This document shows, piece after piece, positions 37,010-46,428 of a stretch of 64,000 nucleotides of DNA. The translations under genes and the position numbers were made by a program. The notes under the pieces were generated by a model. That model was not told where the DNA came from. It saw only the letters and a program-made list of their open reading frames with translations, and did no database searches. Origin of the DNA: JAIROC01 sp031553535 (GTDB lineage Bacteria > Bacteroidota > Bacteroidia > Bacteroidales > WCHB1-69); the NCBI GenBank assembly GCA_031553535.1, contig JAVBLM010000004.1, positions 62,001 through 126,000 on the forward strand. Reading direction: 5' to 3'. Numbering within the stretch: the first letter of the stretch is position 1; each line of letters opens with the position of its first letter.

Positions 37010-38728
37010 TTACGTGAAAACCAATTGTTGAGAATTATAAATTTCTTGATATATTTTAGAGGTCTTAAGTAATTCGGAGGACTCTCCTATTGAATCTATT
37101 TCACCATCTTCCAGTATAATAATCCGGTCTGATGCTTGCATGGTGCTATACCTCTGCGTAACCATTAATATGGTTGTATCCTTTAATAAATCATTTAAAT
37201 TTTTCCGTATTTTGCGTTCTGTGACCGTATCAACAGCACTGGTACTATTATCGAGAATGAGTATCTTAGGCTTTCTTAATAAAGCACGGGCAATACAAAG
37301 GCGTTGCTTTTGTCCACCGGATATATTCACTCCTCCCTGCCCCAGTATTGTTTCATACTGATCGGGAAAAGACATAATAAAATCATGCGCTTCAGCCGCT
37401 TTTGACGCCTCAATAATCTCATCTTCCGTTGCATGAGCGTTTCCCCACTTCAAATTAGAACGGATTGTTCCGGAAAACAATTCATTCTTTTGTAAAACCA
37501 CACCGATATTACTACGCAACTCGCTTAAAGGATAATCTTTAATATTAATTCCATCTATTAAAATTTCTCCTTCCGTAATATCATATAAACGAGGTATCAA
37601 CTGTAAAAGCGTGGATTTTGCCGATCCTGTAGCACCAACCAGAGCAACAGTCTCCCCCAATGGAATCTCAAAATTAATATTACGCAAAACGTAATTCTCA
37701 CTCTCCTGATTATACTTAAAACAAACATTGCGAAATGTAATATCTCCTTTGGTTATTTTAAGATTATCAGACAGCACATCAGGATTATCCGTAATAGTTG
37801 GTTCTTTATGAAGCACTTCCAATATACGCTGCGAAGAAGCCGAAGCACGGGCAAACATCATAATAGTCATGGAAACCAACATCAATGCCATCAATATCTG
37901 AGTACTATAATTTACCAGAGAAATAATCGAACCTACCTGCAAATTTTCCTTAGCGCCAATCCATAAAATACAAATCACCAACACATTCATGATAAGCTGC
38001 ATAACAGGCATAACAGTAATAACAATATCCAATGCCTTGATAAAGGTATTACGCAGATCTTCATTCGAACGAGTAAATTTTTCTTTCTCAAAATCTTCTC
38101 TAACATAGGATTTAACAACCCGGATATTTACCAAGTTTTCACGGACTACATCATTCAACTTATCAAGCTTTTGCTGTACTTGCATAAAAAGAGGAAATCC
38201 CTTTCGTAACAAGAAAAATATACTAATCGCCAAAACAGGTAATGCCCCGGCTATAATAAAAGCAATCTTAACATCAATACGAATAACAAAAATAAATGCA
38301 AAAATCATCATCAACGGCGCCCTGTATAACAACATCATAGAACGCTGTAGAATTTGCTGCAAAACAGTGGTGTCGTTTGTCATACGAGTGATAAGAGACG
38401 CCGTAGTAAAGGCATCAATATCTGCAAAAGAAAACGTTTGTATTGTATGAAACATCTTTTTCCGTAATCCGGTAGAGAATCCGACACCCGTCTTTGATGC
38501 ACAATATAGATTACTAATACTAAGGGCAATCGCAACAAGAGAAAGTGCAACCATAATTAACCCCAAATGCATAACTGTAGAAAGATCCTTTTTCATTACT
38601 CCCTCATCTACAATATAAGCCATAAGAGTAGGTTGTGCTGTTTCGCAAAACACAAACCCTATTACTAAAATCGGGCTAAGAATAAGATATTTTTTATATT
38701 GTTTTAATATTTCCCAGTAGATCTTCAT
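37010..38728 (-). CDS. ABC exporter half with degenerate ATP site (heterodimer partner)
   Basis: A 572-residue membrane-ABC fusion protein. The Walker A Gly is changed (GATGSAKST, about 361), Walker B has Asn for the catalytic Glu (LILDNSTSAVDT, about 488), and the switch His is Gln (VTQRYST, about 523), but the signature ISGGQKQR is intact. This is the pattern of TM287- or BmrC-like subunits. In the dimer with the 31954 protein, one site would combine intact Walker motifs with ISGGQ, and the other would be degenerate on both sides. The partners are 3.3 kb apart rather than adjacent. Confidence 0.92.
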   Translation of the reverse strand: MKIYWEILKQYKKYLILSPILVIGFVFCETAQPTLMAYIVDEGVMKKDLSTVMHLGLIMVALSLVAIALSISNLYCASKTGVGFSTGLRKKMFHTIQTFSFADIDAFTTASLITRMTNDTTVLQQILQRSMMLLYRAPLMMIFAFIFVIRIDVKIAFIIAGALPVLAISIFFLLRKGFPLFMQVQQKLDKLNDVVRENLVNIRVVKSYVREDFEKEKFTRSNEDLRNTFIKALDIVITVMPVMQLIMNVLVICILWIGAKENLQVGSIISLVNYSTQILMALMLVSMTIMMFARASASSQRILEVLHKEPTITDNPDVLSDNLKITKGDITFRNVCFKYNQESENYVLRNINFEIPLGETVALVGATGSAKSTLLQLIPRLYDITEGEILIDGINIKDYPLSELRSNIGVVLQKNELFSGTIRSNLKWGNAHATEDEIIEASKAAEAHDFIMSFPDQYETILGQGGVNISGGQKQRLCIARALLRKPKILILDNSTSAVDTVTERKIRKNLNDLLKDTTILMVTQRYSTMQASDRIIILEDGEIDSIGESSELLKTSKIYQEIYNSQQLVFT

Positions 38729-38760
38729 TAAATCCTTTTTCTTAAATACGAATTAAAACG

Positions 38761-38800
38761 AAAAAACACATGCTTTATTACGAACTGTAACAAAGCATGT
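38761..38800 (-). terminator. Terminator after the outer-membrane barrel gene
   Basis: ACATGCTTT ... AAAGCATGT stem of 9 bp, 15-nt loop, T run after it on the minus strand. It lies 34 nt after the stop at 38834. Confidence 0.6.
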
Positions 38801-38833
38801 ATTGTTAACATTCAAATTAAGAAAATGTTTCTC

Positions 38834-39415
38834 TTAATGACCTTTCAAAATTTTAAAACCAACAGCAATATTAATCATATTCTGCTTCCACCAGGTAGAT
38901 GTGGATGCAGAATTATATTTACTGGCTGAGAAATCATAATTAACATCAAATGTAAACCTCCAGACATCAACCCCAATACCTGTTCTTCCTCCTATTTGGA
39001 CAGTACCTACCGGATTATCACTTTTGGATACATCAATATTATTTGCAAGTAATATTCCCAATCTCGGACCTATTGACACTCTAAAATTAAAATTCGGATT
39101 ATTAATAAACTTAAAGCCTAACAAAAGAGGAATATCAAAATAATGATTTTTTAATCGTGTATTCTCCTGCAGTTCATCAATCGCCCCACTTAAAGTCGAG
39201 CTTCTGAACGAATAGTCAAGCTCGGGTTGAAAATAAAAACTTCTTCCTATTCGAAGAAAAACACCCGCATCAAAACCCGGTTTCATAGATGATTCATTTA
39301 TAACATTACTAAAATTAACACCAATCTTAGGTCCAAAAGTAAACTGTGAAAACCCTGAAAAAGTAGTTAATAAAAATAAAATATTCACAAAAATAAACTT
39401 AATGTATGTTTTCAT
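38834..39415 (-). CDS. PorT-like outer-membrane beta-barrel protein
   Basis: 193 residues, with a signal peptide (to about FSGFSQ). The pattern FTFGPKIGVNFSNV ... FDAGVFLRIGRSFYFQPELDYS ... SIGPRLGIL is typical of the outer-membrane beta-barrel family with eight strands (PF13568-like). Function cannot be set from sequence; some relatives belong to T9SS. Confidence 0.85.
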   Translation of the reverse strand: MKTYIKFIFVNILFLLTTFSGFSQFTFGPKIGVNFSNVINESSMKPGFDAGVFLRIGRSFYFQPELDYSFRSSTLSGAIDELQENTRLKNHYFDIPLLLGFKFINNPNFNFRVSIGPRLGILLANNIDVSKSDNPVGTVQIGGRTGIGVDVWRFTFDVNYDFSASKYNSASTSTWWKQNMINIAVGFKILKGH

Positions 39416-39620
39416 AACTTAATAATTTACGATTTCTAAAATGTTATATTTGTTTTCTTATAAAAATACAACTCGCATTGATTAATTCTATACAAATATT
39501 ATTCCAAACGGGAAAGGCAAACAAAGGATATTAGTTATCATACAGATAATAGTTTAATTCTCATTCTAAGGTACTGGAAAAATAATACTGGAAAATGGCG
39601 GCTATAGATCTACGGCAGGG

Positions 39621-39679
39621 AATATTCATAGAATATTGATAGAACCTAATTACGGAACAAGAAATATTCGCGGAATATT
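39621..39679. repeat. Pair of 17-bp dyads spaced by exactly 42 bp
   Basis: AATATTCATAGAATATT at 39621-39637 and AATATTCGCGGAATATT at 39663-39679. The start-to-start distance is 42 bp, as in the array at 31209, but the arm sequence is different. Possible decayed similarity continues to the left near 39581. Confidence 0.85.
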
Positions 39680-39853
39680 GGTGATTAATGATGCTCTTTA
39701 TCATCTTATTAATTTGTAATTAAATCCGTTGAGGGCTTTACCGTTCGTAACTCATAACCGAATTTTCTCGTCTTAAAATAAGATTTAACCATTATCTATA
39801 ACTTATATGACTTTCTATAACGTGCATAACTTCTGTCATTAAAAAAATAATTA

Positions 39854-39861
39854 TACATTTG
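39854..39861 (+). promoter_or_regulatory. -7 box TACATTTG of the PorV-like/HhH barrel operon
   Basis: Matches TAnnTTTG, 20 nt before the ATG at 39882. Confidence 0.5.
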
Positions 39862-39881
39862 CAAAAAAAACATTACTTTCT

Positions 39882-40721
39882 ATGAAAACTAAACATTACT
39901 TTCTGCTATTATTAGCATACCTTCCTTTATCTCTATATCCTGTCGTCAATGAGAATACAACTATCGGAGCCCGTACAAAAGGGATGGGTGGCATTGCAGT
40001 TGCAATACCTGATTTTTGGTCAATACAGAACAATCAAGCAATACTGCCTTTTTATGGAAAAACGACCATAGGTTTATATTATGATAACCGCTACCTGCTT
40101 AAAGAAACTTCAACATCAGCCTTAGGCTTTACTTTTCCATTAAAAAACGGCTATGATGTTTTTAGCACCAGTTTATGTTACTACGGAGGAAGCAGTTTCG
40201 GAGAAATGAAGATAGGTGTTGCATATGCAAGGTCTTTTGCATCTGTTTTCTCCTTTGGAGTACAGTTCGATTATTTACTAGACTATTTTAAAGATGCGAC
40301 ATACGGAAAACGTAGCGGATTTACATTTGAAGTAGGATTATACGGACAGGTGAATAAAAATCTTTCTTTAGGTTTCCATGTATACAATCCGGCAAGGCTT
40401 AAAATGATAACATACAACAATACCATAGAATATATCCCCACTGTTCTGCGTTTAGGTATTGCATATACATTCCGAAAGAAATGCATTATCGGCCTGGATA
40501 TTGAAAAAAACCTGGATACAAGAATCCAATATCATGCAGGCATTGAATATACTATTCTTAAATATCTTATATTACGGGGAGGAGTTCGCCTGCCGGATTT
40601 TTCATTCAGTATAGGGTTAGGGACACAATACAAAGGCTTCTCTGTTGATTTTGGATCCTCCTACCACCCTCATCTTGGATATAGTCCACAATTAGCATTA
40701 ATCTACACCATAAAAGAATAG
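39882..40721 (+). CDS. PorV/FadL-like outer-membrane barrel protein
   Basis: 279 residues with a signal peptide and the N-terminal motif TTIGARTKGMGGIAVAIPDFWSIQNNQA, shared with PorV/UPF0164-type barrels, then repeated amphipathic strands. It is followed after 3 nt by the HhH-barrel gene at 40725, a common pair in Bacteroidota. Probably an outer-membrane protein with a transport or surface-assembly role; no substrate known. Confidence 0.8.
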   Translation: MKTKHYFLLLLAYLPLSLYPVVNENTTIGARTKGMGGIAVAIPDFWSIQNNQAILPFYGKTTIGLYYDNRYLLKETSTSALGFTFPLKNGYDVFSTSLCYYGGSSFGEMKIGVAYARSFASVFSFGVQFDYLLDYFKDATYGKRSGFTFEVGLYGQVNKNLSLGFHVYNPARLKMITYNNTIEYIPTVLRLGIAYTFRKKCIIGLDIEKNLDTRIQYHAGIEYTILKYLILRGGVRLPDFSFSIGLGTQYKGFSVDFGSSYHPHLGYSPQLALIYTIKE

Positions 40722-40724
40722 AAT

Positions 40725-42842
40725 ATGCTAAAAATAAAATCCATCCTTTTATTGATCATCTTATTTAATATATCAATATCTGCAAAAGCGCAGCAAGAAG
40801 ATAAAACAACAGATGATGAAAGCGGTTCCATAATTATAAATGAGCTGGAAAACAACATTGAAACTGTAGCAGAAGAATCAGAGGAAACACCTGATTACTC
40901 AGAGCTAATAGATGAATGGATTTATTATTCAAAAAACAGAATGAATTTGAACGCCCCTGATTATTCCCAATTGATGAATCTTTTCGGATTAAGCGATTAT
41001 CAAATTTATCATTTACAACGCTATCTTGTTCTTCACGGGCAAATGCTCAGTATATATGAATTGCGTCTTATCGAAGGAATGGATAGCACAACGATTAACC
41101 GGTTGTTAAAATATATTGATGTATTTCCTGTTGCGAAACAACAGAAACTCAATTTTAAAAACATATTCAAATATGGTAAACACAGGATATTAATGCGCTA
41201 TGGACAAGTACTGGAAAAACAGCAAGGATATAGCAACATATCGGATGAATTGTTAGAAAAAAATCCTAATGCCCGGTACCAGGGAAGCCCTCACGCATAT
41301 TTGTTAAAATATAATTTCAATTATAAAAACAGGATACGTTTTGGATTTACAGCAGAAAAAGATGCCGGGGAAGAATTTTTCAGAGGTTCAAATAAGTGGG
41401 GATTCGATTTTTACTCATTTCATGTTATTCTGAATAATATCGGAATATTCAAAACCATTGCTTTGGGTGATTACCGGTTATCTTTCGGGCAGGGTCTGAT
41501 AATAAATATGGGGTTTTCCATATTCAATCCCGAGAATTCAATCAGCATATATAGAAATCCATCAGGATTAAAACACTATAGCTCGTCAAACGAAAATAAT
41601 TACTTAAGGGGATTTGCAACTGCAATCGATTGTAAAGTTTTAGACTTAACCCTTTTCTATTCATATAGAAAAATGGACGCGTCTTTAAGCGAGGATTCAC
41701 CCAATGATGAATCCTACAATGAATTCTATATCGAATCTCTATACGAAACAGGTTATCACCGTACTGAAGGGGAAATAGCAAAGAAAAATGCAATACAACA
41801 ACACCTGGCAGGAATACATATCGAACGATCTATGCGCATTGCCCGTATAGGCGCAAGTATATTCTATACCCGTTTCGATAGCCCGTTAAACAGGGATCTA
41901 TCATTTTATAATGCCTATGAATTTAACAGGCAGGATAATATAAATGCTTCGCTAGATTATCGTGTTCTGATAAAAAAGGCGAGTTTCTTCGGTGAAATAG
42001 CCATAAGTAAAAACCTTGCAATGGCGTCAATAAACGGCATATCATTTATTATTGATCCCCGGTTTTCCTTATTTGTTTTGCATCGTTACTATGGAAGAAA
42101 CTATCAGGCTCTCAATTCCAATGCCTTTGGAGAATCTTCTACAAATGCAAACGAACAGGGAGTCTTTATAGGATGCCAAACCCTTTTATCAAAGCATTTC
42201 ACTTTAAATGCACACGTTGATTATTTTCGATTTAAATGGCTAAAATATAGAATAGATGCCCCTTCCGATGGTTATGAGATTCAACTTAAATCGAATTTTA
42301 TGCTGAACCAGCGATTCTCTGCTTATTTCCGGTTTAAGTATAAATCGAAAGCTATTAATTATGCTACTGATTATTATAATGAAATAACCCAAACACATCG
42401 CCAGTCTTATCGCCTTCATTTCATTTATTCTCCTCTCGGCCAGATCCTTTTAAAAAGCAGAATTGAAATAATTAACTTTAAAGCTTCTGAAAAATCAGAT
42501 TTCCATCAAGGGTATATGATCTACCAGGACATACAATGGAAAATGAAAAAATATCCGATTGTCCTTACTACACGTTTTGCTCTATTTGACACCTATTCCT
42601 ACGACGAACGGATCTATACATATGAAAGTGATGTATTATACTTTTTTTCGTCGCCTTTTTTCTATAATAAAGGAAGCAGGATATACCTATCAGGTAAAAT
42701 AAGCATAACATCCCACATTGATTTATGGGCAAAAATTGCACAAACTTTCTATCGAAACAGGTATGATATCGGAAGCGGACTAACCTATATTGACGGAAAT
42801 ACAAGAACTGAAGTCAGATTACAGTTATTGCTGAAATTTTAA
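40725..42842 (+). CDS. Helix-hairpin-helix N-terminus fused to a large outer-membrane barrel
   Basis: 705 residues. Signal peptide (to about AKAQQ), an acidic stretch, then a HhH-like region at about 60-135 (LNLNAPDYSQLMNLFGLSDYQIYHLQRYLVLHG, ELRLIEGMDSTTINRLLKYI), followed by a long barrel with strand motifs such as FGFTAEKDAG, YRLSFGQGLIINMGFS and a terminal Phe (LQLLLKF). Such fusions are annotated as ComEA-like in Bacteroidota. An outer-membrane, possibly DNA-related role is speculative. Translationally coupled to the gene at 39882. Confidence 0.82.
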   Translation: MLKIKSILLLIILFNISISAKAQQEDKTTDDESGSIIINELENNIETVAEESEETPDYSELIDEWIYYSKNRMNLNAPDYSQLMNLFGLSDYQIYHLQRYLVLHGQMLSIYELRLIEGMDSTTINRLLKYIDVFPVAKQQKLNFKNIFKYGKHRILMRYGQVLEKQQGYSNISDELLEKNPNARYQGSPHAYLLKYNFNYKNRIRFGFTAEKDAGEEFFRGSNKWGFDFYSFHVILNNIGIFKTIALGDYRLSFGQGLIINMGFSIFNPENSISIYRNPSGLKHYSSSNENNYLRGFATAIDCKVLDLTLFYSYRKMDASLSEDSPNDESYNEFYIESLYETGYHRTEGEIAKKNAIQQHLAGIHIERSMRIARIGASIFYTRFDSPLNRDLSFYNAYEFNRQDNINASLDYRVLIKKASFFGEIAISKNLAMASINGISFIIDPRFSLFVLHRYYGRNYQALNSNAFGESSTNANEQGVFIGCQTLLSKHFTLNAHVDYFRFKWLKYRIDAPSDGYEIQLKSNFMLNQRFSAYFRFKYKSKAINYATDYYNEITQTHRQSYRLHFIYSPLGQILLKSRIEIINFKASEKSDFHQGYMIYQDIQWKMKKYPIVLTTRFALFDTYSYDERIYTYESDVLYFFSSPFFYNKGSRIYLSGKISITSHIDLWAKIAQTFYRNRYDIGSGLTYIDGNTRTEVRLQLLLKF

Positions 42843-43008
42843 CCTTTCATTTTTCTATATTGAAAAATAATATGTACAAATTAAAAACAATCATAAATAC
42901 ATTATTTTAAATAATCCAATAGTTATAAAAATGAACAAAACCAATTAGTATTAGTTATTATTAAAAATATAGGATACTACAACTATTATTTATTATACTA
43001 ATCGGTTT

Positions 43009-44286
43009 ATGAGAAACTTTATCCCCTTTTTGTTTATATTTTTAAGTTCAGTATCTTTCTCATTTTCACAAAAAAAGGAACATAAAGACACTGTTTACCA
43101 AGGGTTAGGAAATCTTCTCCTAAAAACAAAAGACAATCAGGTATGGAATATCTATAATCCCGAACGTGGTTTCTTTCAAAAAGCATTTACCGATAAAGGG
43201 GACCCCAGATTCATGATTACAAATGAAAACGAAACTTTCAAATTCGGAATAGGTGGATTTGTTAATGTAACAGGATTAGTTGATTTTAATGGGATGGTAG
43301 AAAATAAAGATTTTGTCACATCCCAAATACCGGTTCCTACCGGGGAGAATAAAGGGCAATTTGCAATAGATGCAAGTGTATCAAGAATTAATTTCAAAGC
43401 TGTTGGAGCAACAAAGTATGGAGAAATAATCGCCTTTATAGAAACAGATTTCAGAGGAACAAATAATGCATTACGATTACGTCATGCTTATATTTCTTAT
43501 TTTGGGTTTACAATCGGGCAGACATGGTCGACATTTATGGATTTGGAAGCCGGACCTCCTACTATTGATTTTGAAGGGCCTAATAATGAAATCGTGGCAC
43601 GTCAACCAATGATCCGGTATAGTTGTAATTTCATTGAAAAACTGTCTTTATCTATAGCATTGGAAATGAACACGGCCTTAATCCAAGATTATTCGGATTT
43701 TGGTATTGAAAGTGAATACCAACGTATGCCTGATATTCCCATGCATCTTAAGTATAAAGATAAATTCGGCCATATTCAGGTTGGAGGTATTTTACGTGTA
43801 ATGAATTATTTTGATGATACAGTTACGCATAAAAGCCAAAGTGAAGTCGGCTTCGGTATTTCATTAAGTGGGAAATTCAATTTAGGAAAAAAGACTTTTT
43901 TATATTTCCAAAGCACATACGGGCAAGGGATTGCAGAATACATTCAGGATTTATCCTTCTCTAATTTAGATCTCGTCCTTGATTTAAATAATCCGGGAAA
44001 ACTGCGAACTCTCCCAATGTATGGAGCCTATATTTCATTTCAGCAAAATTGGATGAGCAATCTTTATTCGGCAGCAATCTATGGTTTTACTATATTGGAC
44101 GTTCCCAAAGAATATAACTTTTCATGGTTATTCTCGCATACTCATTATTTCGCAATTAACCTCTTTTGGGATTTTATACCTTATGGAACAATAGGGATAG
44201 AGTATCTTTTCGGACAACGTGTTAACCAAGACAATGAAAAAGGCATAGCAAATCGCATCGACATAATGTTCCGTTATGGATTTTAA
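43009..44286 (+). CDS. DcaP-like trimeric outer-membrane porin
   Basis: 425 residues with a signal peptide (FSFSQ). The body has the DcaP pattern: FKFGIGGFVNVTGLVDFNG, AIDASVSRINFKA, LRLRHAYISYFGFTIGQTWSTFMD, ending with Phe (IMFRYGF). DcaP family proteins take up small, often negatively charged molecules. The start follows an AT-rich gap of 166 bp with no clear promoter box. Confidence 0.85.
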   Translation: MRNFIPFLFIFLSSVSFSFSQKKEHKDTVYQGLGNLLLKTKDNQVWNIYNPERGFFQKAFTDKGDPRFMITNENETFKFGIGGFVNVTGLVDFNGMVENKDFVTSQIPVPTGENKGQFAIDASVSRINFKAVGATKYGEIIAFIETDFRGTNNALRLRHAYISYFGFTIGQTWSTFMDLEAGPPTIDFEGPNNEIVARQPMIRYSCNFIEKLSLSIALEMNTALIQDYSDFGIESEYQRMPDIPMHLKYKDKFGHIQVGGILRVMNYFDDTVTHKSQSEVGFGISLSGKFNLGKKTFLYFQSTYGQGIAEYIQDLSFSNLDLVLDLNNPGKLRTLPMYGAYISFQQNWMSNLYSAAIYGFTILDVPKEYNFSWLFSHTHYFAINLFWDFIPYGTIGIEYLFGQRVNQDNEKGIANRIDIMFRYGF

Positions 44287-44302
44287 TATCGAATACTCTT
44301 GC

Positions 44303-45124
44303 TTAATCAAGATTAACAAGCTTCCCTGAGCCTGAAACATGTCCCTGAATTGCCGGATTTCCTTTATAGGATATTTTTCCACTGCCTGAAATACGATATT
44401 GTAGATTATCAATAACCGTAGCAGAAACGGAACCACTTCCCGATATGTTGCAGGACAAACTGTTTATATAACAAGACAGAAGTTTTACGTCTCCTGAACC
44501 GGAAATATTCATATCACTAGTTTTGATCTCTCCTATCAGTTCAATTTTTCCGGATCCGCTGATTTCGACATCCAATTTTTGTGTGATGACAGGAGAAGTT
44601 CCTACTACTTTCCCCGATCCGGCTAATCCGATTTCCAGCGCATTAACACGTATCGTATCATCGAAATACACTTTTCCTGATCCGGCCAAATCAATTTCCA
44701 AACTATTTCCTGTAAGTGAATTTGCAACTTTAAATAGACTCGATCCAGCATTATCCACTTCCCTTAATGAGGTGGAATTACTCCATATGGAAAGAACCGA
44801 AGGATTCAAATTGTAATATAAACTATTTTTCCCTCCCCTCCTTTGAGGTTTAATATGCAGTGTTCTATCTTCGACATAAATATTTAAATGTTCCAAGATA
44901 TTTTCATCTGTAGTTATTTTCAAATAAGGCGCGTCATCCTGTAGTTGCCTGTATTCAAAATCTACCGGAACAGATATTTCTATCTCATCGTAATCGTTAA
45001 TACTTATTTCCTGCGTAACTATATTTTTATTTCCTCTTATTGAGAATGGCCCTTTTGAACATCCATTTACAACACACAGCAATACAATACCTGTAATTAA
45101 TATGAACTGTTGTATTCTTTTCAT
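44303..45124 (-). CDS. Head GIN domain (DUF2807) lipoprotein, putative adhesin
   Basis: 273 residues with a lipobox (VVNGC22SKG). The DUF2807 signature is clear, with repeated short strands of the type SGSGKV, AGSGKVYFDDTI, SGSGKIELIGEI and ISGSGDVKL, a right-handed beta-helix-like fold, ending SGSGKLVNLD. Anchored in the outer membrane or cell surface. It is convergent with the porin at 43009, with 16 nt between stops. Its probable promoter (TACCTTTG, 45513) is separated from it by a MITE-like element. Confidence 0.85.
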   Translation of the reverse strand: MKRIQQFILITGIVLLCVVNGCSKGPFSIRGNKNIVTQEISINDYDEIEISVPVDFEYRQLQDDAPYLKITTDENILEHLNIYVEDRTLHIKPQRRGGKNSLYYNLNPSVLSIWSNSTSLREVDNAGSSLFKVANSLTGNSLEIDLAGSGKVYFDDTIRVNALEIGLAGSGKVVGTSPVITQKLDVEISGSGKIELIGEIKTSDMNISGSGDVKLLSCYINSLSCNISGSGSVSATVIDNLQYRISGSGKISYKGNPAIQGHVSGSGKLVNLD

Positions 45125-45276
45125 TTTCTATTTGTTTTTAAAATTATTATTCCATTTTTTATACTATATCCCCTGTCTTATCAATAGAACCAGAAGTAAT
45201 ATACCTTATACTTAATTGTATAAAGAAATATCCCACTATTCCGAAAGCATCTTATATATCTACGCATTACTGCTTT

Positions 45277-45453
45277 CAATGAAATTGTCAAAAGTTGAAA
45301 TAAAATGAATAGAGATTATCTCACTACGTTTCGATGCACTCACCTGCTTCTCGTTCGGGTGCTTCGTTCCTCGCAATGACGCTCTAAATTAACAGATTGC
45401 CGTCATTGCAGGAACGAAGCAATCTCCCATATCAACCTTTGACAATTTCATTG
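45277..45453. mobile_element. MITE-like 177-bp element with 21-bp terminal inverted repeats
   Basis: Ends at 45277-45297 and 45433-45453 are inverted repeats with one mismatch (CAATGAAATTGTCAAA..). Inside is a second hairpin, GCTTCGTTCCTCGCAATGAC (45366 on) facing GTCATTGCAGGAACGAAGC (45402 on). No coding capacity. No target-site duplication was recognised. It lies between the promoter box at 45513 and the DUF2807 gene. Confidence 0.65.
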
Positions 45454-45512
45454 TTTATATCCATAAAACATTTCAATATATGGCTCCCAAATAATCTTTG
45501 TTATTTATGATG

Positions 45513-45520
45513 CAAAGGTA
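45513..45520 (-). promoter_or_regulatory. -7 box TACCTTTG upstream of the DUF2807 gene
   Basis: Exact TAnnTTTG on the minus strand. It is about 390 nt from the ATG, and the MITE-like element accounts for 177 of these. Confidence 0.45.
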
Positions 45521-45661
45521 CTACTTTCTATTAAATGATTAACGGAAAGGATCAATAAGAATATTAAAACTAAATATTTTTGTAAGTTCTCTTATTTCAT
45601 AGAGGTTAGACCTCCGATCTCTATCTCAATAGGTATAACTCACCGGACAAGACATAACTCT

Positions 45662-45856
45662 TATCCGATTATCCGAACCGGAAGCCTGACTTTTTTGCCT
45701 TTATTATATATCAACAACACTTCAGAATTGATTATTGTTATTCCTGAACTGGCCCCCGGAATATATAAATTGAAGGTAATGACACAATTCACAAACAATG
45801 TGCTGTTAAAGGAAGCACGCAAGGCTGTATTTGAAAAATTACCGGCGGTGCAATAA
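45662..45856 (+). pseudogene. Relic of a DUF4469 C-terminal domain
   Basis: Reading frame 45662-45856 gives PIIRTGSLTFLPLLYINNTS, then ELIIVIPELAPGIYKLKVMT and VLLKEARKAVFEKL before the stop. It matches the ends of the proteins at 9325 and 10409 (IPELLPG..., LLKEP). The N-terminal HU-like part is missing. Confidence 0.7.
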
Positions 45857-46122
45857 GGCCATGCTAAAGTGTCCGGCGCTTTAAAGCGGAAGCGCTACCG
45901 TCAGCAATCAGGGATAAAAAAGGAAAGAAGAACACCATTAACAATTAAGAATGAAAAATTAAGAATTAAGAATGAGATCAATAAAAACAACAGGCAGGAA
46001 GCAGATATGACAAAAGAAAAAACGTCATGCTGAATGGCCAATAATAAACAATCAAGCAGCGGGAAAATGACAGTGAGTATTGGTTAATAGCGTTATAGCA
46101 ATAAACAAACCTGTTAGCGTCA

Positions 46123-46157
46123 TGCTGAACTTGTTTCAGCATCCCCTTCTTTTGAGG
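46123..46157. repeat. Dispersed palindromic repeat, copy 3
   Basis: TGCTGAACTTGTTTCAGCA followed by CCCCTTCTTTTGAGGGG; same family as 9131 and 10177. Confidence 0.75.
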
Positions 46158-46395
46158 GGATTAGTTCGCTTAAAAGTCTCACTGCACTTATCTTCTTGTT
46201 GATTTGGTTATTTGCTTATTCCTTGATGCATCTTACTTTCGATGTGTTGCATTTTCCCCAAGAAATCAACCCTTTTATCAGTTTCATCTATTTTATCGGC
46301 TTTATCTCTTCCACTTTCTATCTATTGCTTGTTGTTTTCATTCCAAACATCTCAAAGAATATCCCCTATATACAACTTCATCTCTAAAAAATTAC

Positions 46396-46403
46396 TACCT
46401 TTG
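46396..46403 (+). promoter_or_regulatory. -7 box TACCTTTG of panB
   Basis: Exact TAnnTTTG, 25 nt before the chosen panB ATG at 46429. It argues against the longer in-frame start at 46204, since transcription would begin downstream of that start. Confidence 0.6.
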
Positions 46404-46428
46404 CATATCTAAAAAACAGGAATTAAAA

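Larger units (their letters stand above)
39416..39881. other. Intergenic region with a 42-bp-spaced dyad pair
   Basis: Divergent region between the barrel gene and the PorV-like gene. It contains two AATATTC-N3-GAATATT dyads (39621 and 39663), a copy of the GTTGAGGGCTTTACCGTTCGTAA repeat (about 39728-39750) and the promoter at 39854. No gene was seen. Confidence 0.6.
45125..46428. other. Gene-poor region with MITE-like element and DUF4469 relic
   Basis: 1.3 kb with the MITE-like element (45277-45453), the -7 box for the gene at 44303 (45513), a broken DUF4469 C-terminus (45662-45856), AATTAAGAATGAA repeats (about 45945-45975), a palindromic repeat (46123) and the panB promoter (46396). No intact gene. 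Confidence 0.6.

Noticed and set aside
46204..46428. 75-codon N-terminal extension of panB
   Set aside because: Hydrophobic and unlike PanB; the promoter box at 46396 lies downstream of this start.
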